64,000 bases of DNA, from the NCBI GenBank assembly GCA_963834725.1, contig CAWICN010000001.1, positions 186,001-250,000 of the forward strand. Reading direction: 5' to 3'. The translations under genes were made by a program, and so were the position numbers. Below, piece by piece: positions 18,378 to 26,386 of the stretch. Below the pieces are notes generated by a model. The model was not told the DNA's origin. It did not search any database and saw only the letters and a list, made by a program, of their open reading frames with translations. Position 1 is the first letter of the stretch. Every line of letters begins with the position of its first letter. The DNA is from PALSA-693 sp963834725. GTDB taxonomy: Bacteria; Actinomycetota; Acidimicrobiia; Acidimicrobiales; Palsa-688.

Positions 18378-18953
18378 TCAAACCATGGCCGACCAGGCGG
18401 TGTAGACAGCCAGCGCGAGCAGCAGTAGGGCCGTGACCCTGCGGATGGTGGCAACCGAGACGAAGCGAAGCAAGGTCTGGCCGCTGGTCACGGCGATGGC
18501 CGCCGCGCTCCAGAGGGCAAGGAGCGATCCCACCCCGACCGACAACGGTGAGTGGTACTTGATCGCCAGATTGGCGATCAGGATCTGCGTCAGGTCACCC
18601 CACTCGGCGAGAAAGATAACCGCAAAGGCGGTGAGGACCACTCCCCGTCTCGATGGCACCGGCAAAGTCGATTCGCTGTCACCCCGGCTTGCCTCCCGCC
18701 AGGCGTAGAGGGCGCCGAAAAGGAACAATCCGGCGACGGCGGCGGCGACCGCCTGGCGGCTGAGGACGGCGAACGCCGCCGCGGCCACGGTCGTGGCCAG
18801 GGCCACGTGCACGGCGAAGGCACCGGCAGCGCCGAGCCAGACCTCCCGGGGCCGGCCCCGGGTCGCCAGCAGCAGGCTGGCGAACATGGTCTTGTCCGGC
18901 AACTCGCCGAGGAAGATCACCGGGAAGCAGATCAGCGCCACCCAGAGGGCCAC
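18378..18953 (-). CDS. GDT1/TMEM165 (UPF0016) family transporter, probable Mn2+ exporter
   Basis: About 191 residues, six predicted membrane helices in two repeats. Each repeat carries a family motif: GELPDKT (first repeat, Pro where Gly is usual) and EWGDLTQ (second). UPF0016 proteins such as MneA/Mnx export manganese or exchange Ca2+/Mn2+ for protons. The GTG at 18953 is chosen because an AAAGGA site lies about ten bases upstream and the first helix begins at once. A longer in-frame reading would run through a riboswitch. That riboswitch, of the manganese-sensing yybP-ykoY class, sits in the leader and strongly supports manganese homeostasis. Confidence 0.88.
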   Translation of the reverse strand: MALWVALICFPVIFLGELPDKTMFASLLLATRGRPREVWLGAAGAFAVHVALATTVAAAAFAVLSRQAVAAAVAGLFLFGALYAWREASRGDSESTLPVPSRRGVVLTAFAVIFLAEWGDLTQILIANLAIKYHSPLSVGVGSLLALWSAAAIAVTSGQTLLRFVSVATIRRVTALLLLALAVYTAWSAMV

Positions 18954-19019
18954 CCGCTTCAATCCTTTCCGCCGGGCGAGGGGCAACCGCCGCCCGGCCG
19001 CGATAACACTGGCACGGAC

Positions 19020-19112
19020 GGCTGGTCTCGCCCGCCTGCTCACGCAGACCCGGGGACCGGGCGTTTTTGACGCCAGCGTGTCGATCTCCCGGCGGAGGAC
19101 TACTCCCCAACC
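19020..19112 (-). ncRNA. yybP-ykoY manganese riboswitch
   Basis: In the leader of the UPF0016 gene. The two invariant loops are present: GGGGAGTAG at the 5' side and GGCGAGACC at the 3' side. They are closed by a perfect six-base helix P1 (GGTTGG with CCAGCC). Between them are a CTCC/GGAG hairpin, a TCGACACGCTGGCG segment and the hairpin GGCGT/ACGCC. Downstream, GCCGGGCG pairs with CGCCCGGC directly before the ribosome site, a plausible expression platform. The class senses Mn2+ and turns on exporters. Its gene context here is exactly the expected one. Confidence 0.82.
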
Positions 19113-19192
19113 ACCAAACATTCTAGTCGCGGACCCCCGCTCGAGCGGCCGGAAATTTCGGCGGCCAGTGCGGATGCCGGCGGCGCTATCAG

Positions 19193-19312
19193 GTCAGAGC
19201 GGTTTGGGGGGTCAGAGCGGTTGGGGTCAGAGCGGATTAGGGGGTCAGAGCGGTTGGGGGGGTCAGGGCGGTTTGGGGCGCCAGAGGGGTTGACGGGCCA
19301 GGGCGTGTGGCG
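19193..19312. repeat. Tandem repeat of an 18-19 bp GGTCAGAGCGGTTGGGG unit
   Basis: Six to eight degenerate copies of GGTCAGAGCGGTTTGGGG lie between the UPF0016 leader and the end of the PadR-TOBE gene. The last, weaker copies run up to that stop codon. No gene is encoded. The GGTCAG core also opens the 19-bp array at 54681. Confidence 0.75.
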
Positions 19313-19314
19313 GG

Positions 19315-20124
19315 TCAGAAGGGTTTGGCGACCATGACCTCGGTGGATTTGACGATCAGGAGCACCGGGTCGCCGGGTACCAGGTCGAGGCTGTCGACGG
19401 CCTCTCTGCTGATGGCCGCCGTCAGGGTCTGACCGTCTCCGAGAACGGCCTTGACGGTGGACATCACACCGCCGTGCTTGATCGTGGTGATCGTGCCCCG
19501 CACCTGGTTACGAGCGCTCAGCCTGAGTTCGGCGCGGCCGGATGTGGCCGATATGACCGGCTCGAGGGCCTCGTCGAGGAAGCGCCGCACCGCCCGGGCC
19601 TGCTCGCGGCGCCACAGCTCGACCAGCCCATCGTCGGTCGTAGCTGCCGTGAGCCCTTCGATGGTGGGCTCCAGGACGGCCCGCTGGGCGCTGAGCAGCG
19701 GCTTGATGTCGAGGCCCGCCCGCTCCCGGAGAGCCAGCTTCATGAGCAGCTCGGTGCGGACGTCACGGACGTGCTCGACGGGGGTATCCAACCAGCGGCG
19801 GGAGGCCTGCCGACCTTCCGTGGTCGGGGCCAGCAACACCCGCTCCCGCCCCTGCCCCGGCGTGTGACCACGGCGCGACACCAGACCCTTTTCCACCAGC
19901 CCGTCGAGGGCCCGGTAGCTGAGGGGGCGGGTCAGGCTCCAGATGCGGCCGAGCTCACCACCGGGCGCGAGGAGAGAGCCCACCGCCCAGCCGTGAGTGA
20001 TGCCTTCGGTGATGAGGGCCAGGCAGACGTGTTCAGCGAACGACGGCTCAGCGACCGGAGCGGCCGAACTGTCGCGGCGGTTTGGGCGGTTGGTTCGGGA
20101 CCCCGCGGCCGGTGACGACAACAA
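19315..20124 (-). CDS. PadR-type regulator fused to a C-terminal TOBE/Mop molybdate-binding domain
   Basis: About 269 residues from the TTG at 20124. The start is uncertain, and another TTG is at 20121. Residues from about 25 form a PadR winged helix (FAEHVCLALITEGITHGWAV, then YRALDGLVEKGLVSRR and a basic wing). A helical C-terminal dimerisation part follows (LLMKLALRERAGLD). The last ~70 residues (LRLSARNQVRGTI, GGVMSTVKAVLGDGQTLTA, VLLIVKSTEVMV) are a molbindin/TOBE fold as found in ModE and ModC. Such domains bind molybdate or tungstate, so a metal- or oxyanion-responsive PadR is inferred. There are no molybdate transport genes nearby. Confidence 0.8.
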   Translation of the reverse strand: MLSSPAAGSRTNRPNRRDSSAAPVAEPSFAEHVCLALITEGITHGWAVGSLLAPGGELGRIWSLTRPLSYRALDGLVEKGLVSRRGHTPGQGRERVLLAPTTEGRQASRRWLDTPVEHVRDVRTELLMKLALRERAGLDIKPLLSAQRAVLEPTIEGLTAATTDDGLVELWRREQARAVRRFLDEALEPVISATSGRAELRLSARNQVRGTITTIKHGGVMSTVKAVLGDGQTLTAAISREAVDSLDLVPGDPVLLIVKSTEVMVAKPF

Positions 20125-20345
20125 ATGAATATTAGCCGGGTCGCTCCGGTGGCCTTCGCTGTCGCCACGGTTTGCGAGGCGGGTCGTCGGGGTGATCTCC
20201 AGGCAGAACCCGGCGGAGGACCTCCGCCTGACTGTGCTCGTACAGAGGTCGGCGTTGACGATCCGGCCCGCCACGCCGTTGTTCCTCGTTGCCCCCCAGT
20301 GTTAGCGTCAGGGCAACTGCTGGCCGACAGAAAGGGGGGACATCG

Positions 20346-21596
20346 GTGAAGTCGATCTTCTTCCACCTGATGCCCTACCGGGATCTCCCCGCTGATTTCG
20401 AGGACCGTTACGAGAGCGTCTGGATCACGCCACCGAACACCGAGTTGTGTGACCCGGCCCGGGTGGCCCAGTACTACAAATGGAACCTCGATGAGCTCGA
20501 GCTCGCCGACCAACTTGGCTTCGACGGGCTGGGCGTCAACGAGCACCACCAGAACGCCTACGGCTTCATGGCTTCGCCCAACCTGATGGCGGCGGCCCTG
20601 GCCCGGCGAACGCCCAACCAGACCGCCCTCCTGGTGTTGGGCAACACGCTGGCCCTCTACCAGCCGGCTCTTCGTGTGGCCGAGGAGTTCGCCATGCTCG
20701 ACTGCATGTCTGACGGCCGGCTGGCGGCCGGCTTCCCGGTGGGGACATCCATGGACGTGAACCGGTGTTACGGGATTACCCCCTCGGAGACCCGCCCCCG
20801 CTTCTACGAGGCCCACGACCTGATCATGAAGGCCTGGACCCAGCCCGGACCGTTCACCTTCAACGGCCGGTTCAACAAGCTGCGCTATGTCAACCCCTGG
20901 CCCCAACCCCTCCAGAAGCCCCATCCCCCGGTGTGGTTGGCCGGCGGAGGGTCGGTGGAGACGTGGGAGATGGCCGTCAACAACGACTATACGTACAGCT
21001 ATCTGAGCTTTTTCGGGTACCAGTTCGCCAAGCGGCTGATGGACGGATTCTGGGACACCGTTTCCCGCCTCGGGGGCGACGAAAACCCGTACCGGGCCGG
21101 GATGGCTCAGCAGATCTGCGTATCGGAGACCGACGCCCAGGCCGAGAAGGACTACCTCGAGCACGTCACGTACTTCTTCAAGAAGTGCCTCCACATTCCG
21201 CCCCAGTATTTTGAGACGCCCGGCTACCGCACCAGGCGGAGCACCGAATTCGCCCTCCGGACCAACCAGCCCGGTGATATCGCCCAGGTCGCTTCTCAGG
21301 AGAAAGACTGGAAGACCCTGGTCGACCAGGGCTTCATCATCGCCGGCAGCCCCGATACGGTGGCCGACCGGCTCATTGAAGCTGCGAAGGGGTTGCGCAT
21401 CGGCAACCTGATCGCCTTGCTGCAGATCGGGTCGATGCCCCACGAGCTGACCAAGAAGAACCTGACCCTCTTCGCCGAGGGTGTCCTGCCCAGGATCAGG
21501 CACCTGTGGGATGAGGAGGGGTGGGAGCACCGCTGGTGGCCACAAGGCGCCCGCCAGGCGTCCCCGGTGGCGCCGGCCGGTTCGAGCACGAGGTGA
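20346..21596 (+). CDS. LLM class flavin-dependent oxidoreductase (bacterial luciferase-like)
   Basis: 416 residues of the luciferase-like monooxygenase fold: FFHLMPYRDLP, LGFDGLGVNEHHQNAYG, LALYQPALRVAEEFAMLDCMSDGRL and FPVGTSMD. C-terminal IIAGSPDTVADRL is the standard family ending. GTG at 20346 follows an AAAGGGGGGA site, fixing the start. The following alpha/beta hydrolase gene begins within a few bases of its stop, so the two probably act in one degradative pathway. The cofactor may be FMN or F420. The substrate is unknown. Confidence 0.9.
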   Translation: MKSIFFHLMPYRDLPADFEDRYESVWITPPNTELCDPARVAQYYKWNLDELELADQLGFDGLGVNEHHQNAYGFMASPNLMAAALARRTPNQTALLVLGNTLALYQPALRVAEEFAMLDCMSDGRLAAGFPVGTSMDVNRCYGITPSETRPRFYEAHDLIMKAWTQPGPFTFNGRFNKLRYVNPWPQPLQKPHPPVWLAGGGSVETWEMAVNNDYTYSYLSFFGYQFAKRLMDGFWDTVSRLGGDENPYRAGMAQQICVSETDAQAEKDYLEHVTYFFKKCLHIPPQYFETPGYRTRRSTEFALRTNQPGDIAQVASQEKDWKTLVDQGFIIAGSPDTVADRLIEAAKGLRIGNLIALLQIGSMPHELTKKNLTLFAEGVLPRIRHLWDEEGWEHRWWPQGARQASPVAPAGSSTR

Positions 21597-21601
21597 CCGG
21601 C

Positions 21602-22378
21602 GTGAACCCGTCCGAGCAGATCGTCGAGCTGCAAAACGGCCGGTGGAAGACGAGAGTGCTGTCCGCCGGCGACGGGCCGGCGGTCGTCTTTCTCCACGGC
21701 GCGGGGGGCCTGATGTGGGATCCGTGGCTGGAGTCGCTCTCGGATCGGTATCGGGTTATTGCACCAGAGCACCCGGGATCGGGCGGTTCACAGGGAGTCG
21801 AGCACCTCGAAGACCTGCTTGACCTGGTCCTCTACTACGCGGAGCTCCTCGATGCGCTCGACCTGACCTCTGTTACGCTGGTCGGCCACTCCTTCGGCGG
21901 AATGGTCGCGGCCGAGATCGCCGCGATCAATCCTGAGCGGGTCCGGAAGCTGGTCCTGATCGCCCCGATCGGGCTGTGGCTGGACGATCACCCGGTTCCC
22001 GACATCTCCGCCATCCCGCCCGACCAGCTGCCGGGAATGCTGTTCGCCGATCCAAGCAGCCCGGCTCTGGCCGCCTTGCCGCTGCCCGACCCCACCGACC
22101 CCGAGGCCCTCTTCCAGGCGGCCATGACTATGGCCAGCGTCCTGCAGTTCATCTGGCCGCTGCCCGACAAGGGCCTCCGGCGGCGTCTGTACCGCGTCAA
22201 GGCGGACACCCTGGTGGTGTGGGGTGCCCAGGACGGCCTGGTGGACCCGGCCTACGGTCCGGAATTCGCGTCCGCCATCGCCGACGCTCGCCTCGTGGTC
22301 CTCGACGGGGCCGGCCACCTGCCCCAGATCGAGCGCACCACTGAACTGGACAAGGTCGTCACTGATTTTCTTGACTGA
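21602..22378 (+). CDS. Alpha/beta hydrolase
   Basis: 258 residues. Oxyanion region VVFLHGAGG, nucleophile elbow GHSFGG (Ser), LVVWGAQDGLVDPAY (acid) and DGAGHLPQIE (His) complete the triad. GTG at 21602 has an AGGTGA site five bases upstream. An alternative GTG at 21593 overlaps the TGA of the LLM gene in a GTGA junction, so the two genes are co-translated either way. Probably hydrolyses an ester, lactone or C-C bond in the product of the LLM enzyme. This is inference from order only. Confidence 0.9.
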   Translation: MNPSEQIVELQNGRWKTRVLSAGDGPAVVFLHGAGGLMWDPWLESLSDRYRVIAPEHPGSGGSQGVEHLEDLLDLVLYYAELLDALDLTSVTLVGHSFGGMVAAEIAAINPERVRKLVLIAPIGLWLDDHPVPDISAIPPDQLPGMLFADPSSPALAALPLPDPTDPEALFQAAMTMASVLQFIWPLPDKGLRRRLYRVKADTLVVWGAQDGLVDPAYGPEFASAIADARLVVLDGAGHLPQIERTTELDKVVTDFLD

Positions 22379-22418
22379 GCGGCCGGCTTTCCCCGGCTGA
22401 CTGTCTCGGCCGATCTAA

Positions 22419-22434
22419 TCGAACGTGTGTTCGA
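22419..22434 (+). promoter_or_regulatory. SOS box (LexA operator) of dinB
   Basis: TCGAACGTGTGTTCGA is a 16-base site with perfect six-base inverted arms and the GAAC-N4-GTTC core of the Gram-positive/actinobacterial LexA consensus. It lies 34 bases before the dinB start, so damage-inducible control of this gene is expected. Confidence 0.85.
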
Positions 22435-22468
22435 CTAAGCTGGTCAGGTTCGTCTAGCATGGCCAGGC

Positions 22469-23716
22469 ATGGCGCCGAGTCGAGCCGCCACCATCCTGCA
22501 TGCGGACCTTGACGCCTTCTATGCGTCGGTCGAGCAGTTGCTCGATCCGTCCTTGCGGGGTCTGCCGATCGCGGTTGGTGGCGGCGTGGTGCTGGCAGCA
22601 TCGTACGAAGCCAGAGCGTTCGGGGTCCACGCCGGGATGCCAGGACGCACGGCCGGCCGCCTCTGTCCCGGTCTGCGCTTTGTCGACGGGCACTTTTCGC
22701 AGTATCAATGCCTGGGCGATCAGGTGATCGAGGTGCTGCGCGACTTCACGCCATGGGTCGAGCGGATCTCAATCGACGAGGCTTTTATGGACGTGGCCGG
22801 ATCCGTCCATCTGTTTGGGTCGCCGGGAGACATCGGGGCCGCCATTCGGAGGCGGATTCGGGATGAGATCGGTCTGGCCGTCTCCGTGGGCGCGGCGACC
22901 ACCAAACACCTGGCCAAGGTGGCCTCCCAGGTGGCCAAGCCGGACGGGTTGGTGGTGGTCGACGCTGGGCGGGAGCGGACCTTCCTCGACCCGCTACCGG
23001 TCGAGCTCATCTGGGGCGTCGGTCCCGTGACTCAAGCCCGACTGGCCGCATCTGGCATCCGCACGATCGGCGACCTGGCCGCTACGGCCAGGGCCCCGCT
23101 CGAGTACCTGCTCGGGCCGGCGGCGGGAGCCAAGCTGACCGCGCTCTGCGCCAACCGGGATCCTCGGCCCGTCGACGCGGGACGATCCGCAGCATCGGTC
23201 GGCGCCCAGACCGCCCTCGGGCTGAGGGATGCGGAGCCGGACCTGGTGCGGACCACCCTCGGGTACCTCGCCGATCGGGTGGCGGGTCGGTTGCGGGCTG
23301 CCGGTCTGGCCGGACGGACCGTCACCGCCCGGGTGCGCTTCGCCGGCCTGCGTTCGGTCACCCGCTCCAGCACCCTCCCGGTGGCCGTGTCGGCCACCTT
23401 GACCGTGACCGAGGTCGCCACCGAGCTGGCGCAGGGCGCCCTGGCGGACTCCCGACAACGCCGCATCAGCTTGCTCGGGATATCGGTATCCAACCTGGTC
23501 CCCGAGCCGGCCCAGCAACTGGAGCTGGCGCTCGGACTGGACCCGGACCCGCAGCGACCGGGGACGCCTTCGAGTGCGGCCCGATGGCAGGTTGATCGCT
23601 CGGTGGATGCCATCCGGACCCGGTTCGGGCGCCACGCCATCGGCTATGCGACGGTGGCTCTTTCCCGAGAGGAGCGGGTGCCCGAGGCCTTCAGGGAGTT
23701 GGCCGAGCGCGGATAA
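22469..23716 (+). CDS. dinB: DNA polymerase IV (Y-family)
   Basis: 415 residues. Palm motifs HADLDAFYASVEQ and RISIDEAFMD carry the catalytic Asp/Asp-Glu. LAKVASQVAKPDG and the helix-hairpin-helix IWGVGPVTQARL follow, then a little-finger domain (LPVAVSATLTV) and a C-terminal QLELAL motif that resembles a beta-clamp-binding peptide. It performs error-prone translesion synthesis. ATG at 22469 is just downstream of a perfect SOS box. A second in-frame Met is not needed. Confidence 0.95.
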   Translation: MAPSRAATILHADLDAFYASVEQLLDPSLRGLPIAVGGGVVLAASYEARAFGVHAGMPGRTAGRLCPGLRFVDGHFSQYQCLGDQVIEVLRDFTPWVERISIDEAFMDVAGSVHLFGSPGDIGAAIRRRIRDEIGLAVSVGAATTKHLAKVASQVAKPDGLVVVDAGRERTFLDPLPVELIWGVGPVTQARLAASGIRTIGDLAATARAPLEYLLGPAAGAKLTALCANRDPRPVDAGRSAASVGAQTALGLRDAEPDLVRTTLGYLADRVAGRLRAAGLAGRTVTARVRFAGLRSVTRSSTLPVAVSATLTVTEVATELAQGALADSRQRRISLLGISVSNLVPEPAQQLELALGLDPDPQRPGTPSSAARWQVDRSVDAIRTRFGRHAIGYATVALSREERVPEAFRELAERG

Positions 23717-23737
23717 CCATCGTCGCCAGTTGGCATT

Positions 23738-23938
23738 ATGGGCGTCATGGTGTTCTACGTCATCATCTTTTCGCTGCTGGCCGTCCTCCTGATTGTCGCC
23801 GGTGTGACCACCGTGTCCCGGAGCAGGAGACGGATCGCGACCGAGGAAAGGTCCGGCGCAACAACCTCCGATGCGACGCGACGAAAGCGAAAGGCCGCCC
23901 GGGCCCAGTCCCAGAAGAATCGCAGAAAGCGGAACTAG
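23738..23938 (+). CDS. Small single-pass membrane protein with a strongly basic tail
   Basis: 66 residues: one hydrophobic helix (VFYVIIFSLLAVLLIVAGV) followed by a tail rich in Arg and Lys ending KNRRKRN. The start may be ATG 23738 or 23747. It follows dinB by 21 bases, but there is no evidence that it is functionally related. The last coding bases resemble the 24-bp repeat that continues downstream, so the C terminus may have been shaped by repeat expansion. No family recognised. Confidence 0.6.
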   Translation: MGVMVFYVIIFSLLAVLLIVAGVTTVSRSRRRIATEERSGATTSDATRRKRKAARAQSQKNRRKRN

Positions 23939-24041
23939 CCAGAGCAATCCCTGCAGCGGAACCAGCCAGAAGTATCGCCGCAACCGGAGCCAGAAGTATC
24001 GCCGCAACCGGAGCCAGAAGTACCAGCCAGAAGAGTCTCAC
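23911..24041. repeat. 24-bp tandem repeat array
   Basis: AGAAGTATCGCCGCAACCGG followed by AGCC occurs twice perfectly from about 23970, with a third partial copy. Degenerate relatives extend back into the last codons of the small membrane protein gene (AGAAGAATCGCAGAAAGCGG). The rest of the array is intergenic. Confidence 0.75.
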
Positions 24042-24079
24042 AAGCGGAACTCGCCAGCTGGCCTCGGCCCCCAGGGGGC

Positions 24080-24490
24080 TCAGCTGCGGGACAGGATCTC
24101 GGCGGTGAACCTTCTCGCCTGCCGTGATGACAACGGACCGATCCGCTGTAGGTGCCCACGACCTCGAAGGGTGGCAGCCACCTCGCAATAGGCGTAGAGC
24201 CCTTTTCGCACGTAACTGGCGTCGTTGATGCGCGCGTAGGGAAGGGACGTCTCCTTCCGGTTGACGATCCCCTTTCCGACCAGGACCCGCCGGTTGGTGA
24301 TGATGGACACGTCGTGGCTTCTCCAGAAGCCGTACAAGCCCAGGGTGAACAGGTACTTGTACCAAACCGCCGAGATCGCCGGCCGGGCGACCAGGACGAC
24401 CTCTTCACCGCGCTCGACGTCGACGCCCGCGATCTTCCTTTTCCCCTTGCGTCCCTTGCCGGTGCGCTCAGCTACGCGGTCTTCGGCCAC
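24080..24490 (-). CDS. PH domain-containing protein (bPH2/YdbS-like)
   Basis: 136 residues. After a short basic N terminus (GKGRKGKRK) come a bacterial PH-like domain with VVLVARPAISAVWYKYLFTLGLYGFWR, containing a membrane-embedded hydrophobic stretch, and SIITNRRVLVGKGIVNRKE, the hallmark bPH2 strand pair. GTG at 24490 has a GGAGG site seven bases upstream, which excludes the much longer upstream frame. Such proteins are small membrane-associated proteins of unclear role. Confidence 0.82.
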   Translation of the reverse strand: MAEDRVAERTGKGRKGKRKIAGVDVERGEEVVLVARPAISAVWYKYLFTLGLYGFWRSHDVSIITNRRVLVGKGIVNRKETSLPYARINDASYVRKGLYAYCEVAATLRGRGHLQRIGPLSSRQARRFTAEILSRS

Positions 24491-24644
24491 CGGACACCTC
24501 CGAGTACGTGGTTTGTGATGGGTACGTGATTGTGGATGGTTGTACCGGTGACGTTCTAGTGCAGCGCCACCGACGAGCGGCAAACCGGGACCCAACCCTG
24601 GACTTCGCCAAGCTGTGGATCCTAATCTCAAGAAGGAGACTGAG

Positions 24645-24686
24645 ACTCTAGTAAAAGACAAAGGGACTTTAGTAAAAGACAAAGGT
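24645..24686 (+). repeat. 21-bp direct repeat covering a ribosome binding site
   Basis: ACTCTAGTAAAAGACAAAGG and ACTTTAGTAAAAGACAAAGG (each plus one base) are two adjacent copies. The AAAGG of the second copy is the likely ribosome site of the gene starting at 24691. The unit is far richer in A/T than its surroundings. Confidence 0.75.
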
Positions 24687-24690
24687 CAAG

Positions 24691-26176
24691 GTGACAGTCG
24701 AGGATCCCGGCGGAGAGGTGCCCTCAGACGCTGGGCCGGCGGCGCGGGAGATTGCCGCGCTGACAGCCGAACTGGCCCAGGCGGAGGCCGAGCGTGATGC
24801 TGCGCTGGCCGCGCTTGACCGGCAGGGCCGGCGAGATCGCCGCACAGCAGAGTACGACAGGGTGTCGTCGGCTTCCTGGTCGTCCTGTTTTGCGTCTTGC
24901 TTGCGATCACGTATGTGATCGCGTGGGCGCACAAGGTTGCGCTTGATACGGACGGTTTCGAGTCGGTGGTCGGCCCGTTGGCGGACCGTCCGGCCGTGAC
25001 GGCGGCGGTCAGCGCGACCGTGACCAATCAGATCTTCACCAGCCTCAACCCGCAGCAGATCGTCGCCACCGCTCTCCCGCCCCGCGCGTCCTTTCTGGCC
25101 GGGCCGGTGACGAGCGCCGCCAAAGGTTACGTGCAACAGGCCGTCACCGCGGCCCTGCAAATCCCGCCAGTTTCAAGATCCTGTGGCAGCAGTCGACTCG
25201 GTTCGCTCACACCCAGCTACTGGCCGTGCTCAATGGTCACAGCCAGGCGGTCAAGACCACCAACGGTCAGGTCGTAATCGACCTGGTTCCACTGCTCAAC
25301 TCGGCCCTGCAGAGCCTCCGGCCTTTCATCTCCGGCGTGGTGGGGAGGTCGGTCACGCTGCCGACTATCACCAGCAACGAAGTTCCGGCCACGGCCTGCA
25401 TGACCATCGCCAACGCCATCCACCGTCCCCTTCCGGCGACATGCGGTCAGATTCCGCTGTTTCCCGCCGACAAATTGACCACGGCCCGGCGAGCAGTGCG
25501 CTTGTTCAACGGAGTCCTTGTGCTCCTGCTCATCCTGACGCCGGTGATCGCAGTGCTGGCCTTGTGGCTGTCAAGGCGCCGGCGGGGGACCCTGCTGCAG
25601 CTCGGCGCCGGCGGTGTGCTCGGTCTGGTCGTAGCCCGGCGAACGGTGATTTGGCTCGCCAATACTCTCGTCAGTAGCGGCCAGTTTGGAACGAAGGCGG
25701 CCCGACAGGCCATCGTGTCGCAGGTCTTCCATGAGTTCTTCAGCCTGAGCCGCTGGCTGATCATCGCCTTCGTCGTCGTCTTTGCGATCGCGCTGGTGAC
25801 CGGGCCGTACGCGTGGGCCGGCCCTCTGCGCGCCACCGCCACCCATGTGGCCGGACAAGCCCGCGATGTGGCGGTGGCGGTGGCCGGACGAGCGCGCGAG
25901 GACGCCAGTATGGACTGGATCCGTTCCCACCTGGACCTCCTTCGGATCCGGGGCGTCGTGGTGGCCGTGGTGCTCCTGCTGGCGGTTTCAGTGTCGTTCG
26001 TCGGGTTCTTGATCATCGCGATACTGCTGGCCGGGTACGAGTTCTGGCTCCACCGGCTCAGGCACCCGGCGACTTCCGCCCCCGCCGGGCCTGTCGAGGT
26101 TGACTCCTCCCCGGCCCCGCATCGGGACGACGATGGTTCGGCGTCGGGTGAAGCCGGTCCCGCTCGGGCCATCTGA
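24691..26176 (+). pseudogene. Multi-pass membrane protein of unknown function, two frameshifts
   Basis: Three frames join into one protein of about 495 residues. The first (GTG 24691) is an acidic coiled coil (AREIAALTAELAQAEAERD). The second begins at VVGFLVVLFCVLLAITYVIA, a membrane helix, and continues through QIFTSLNPQQIV. The third starts at FKILWQQSTRFAHTQL, then runs through NGQVVIDLVPLLN and several helices to a soluble tail. Shifts lie near 24,860 and 25,165. The pattern of a helix, an extracellular domain with an NGQVVIDL motif and C-terminal helices resembles uncharacterised actinobacterial integral membrane proteins. Sequencing error is possible at both sites. Confidence 0.65.
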
Positions 26177-26386
26177 GCGCACCCTGACGCCCAGCCGACA
26201 CGGGCCGGGTCGGCCGTCAGGTCCGGCTGGCAGCCCACCTCGGGGCGGCGCAATCCACCAGGTAAGCCACATCTGATATATCGCCCGAAGGTCAGAGGGC
26301 GGCGGGGTTTGCGCCGCAGAGAGGCAGGGCCGGGCGCCGCGGTCTGACCGAAATGAGCCCTACCGAGGAACGGGCCGCAGCAGTCG

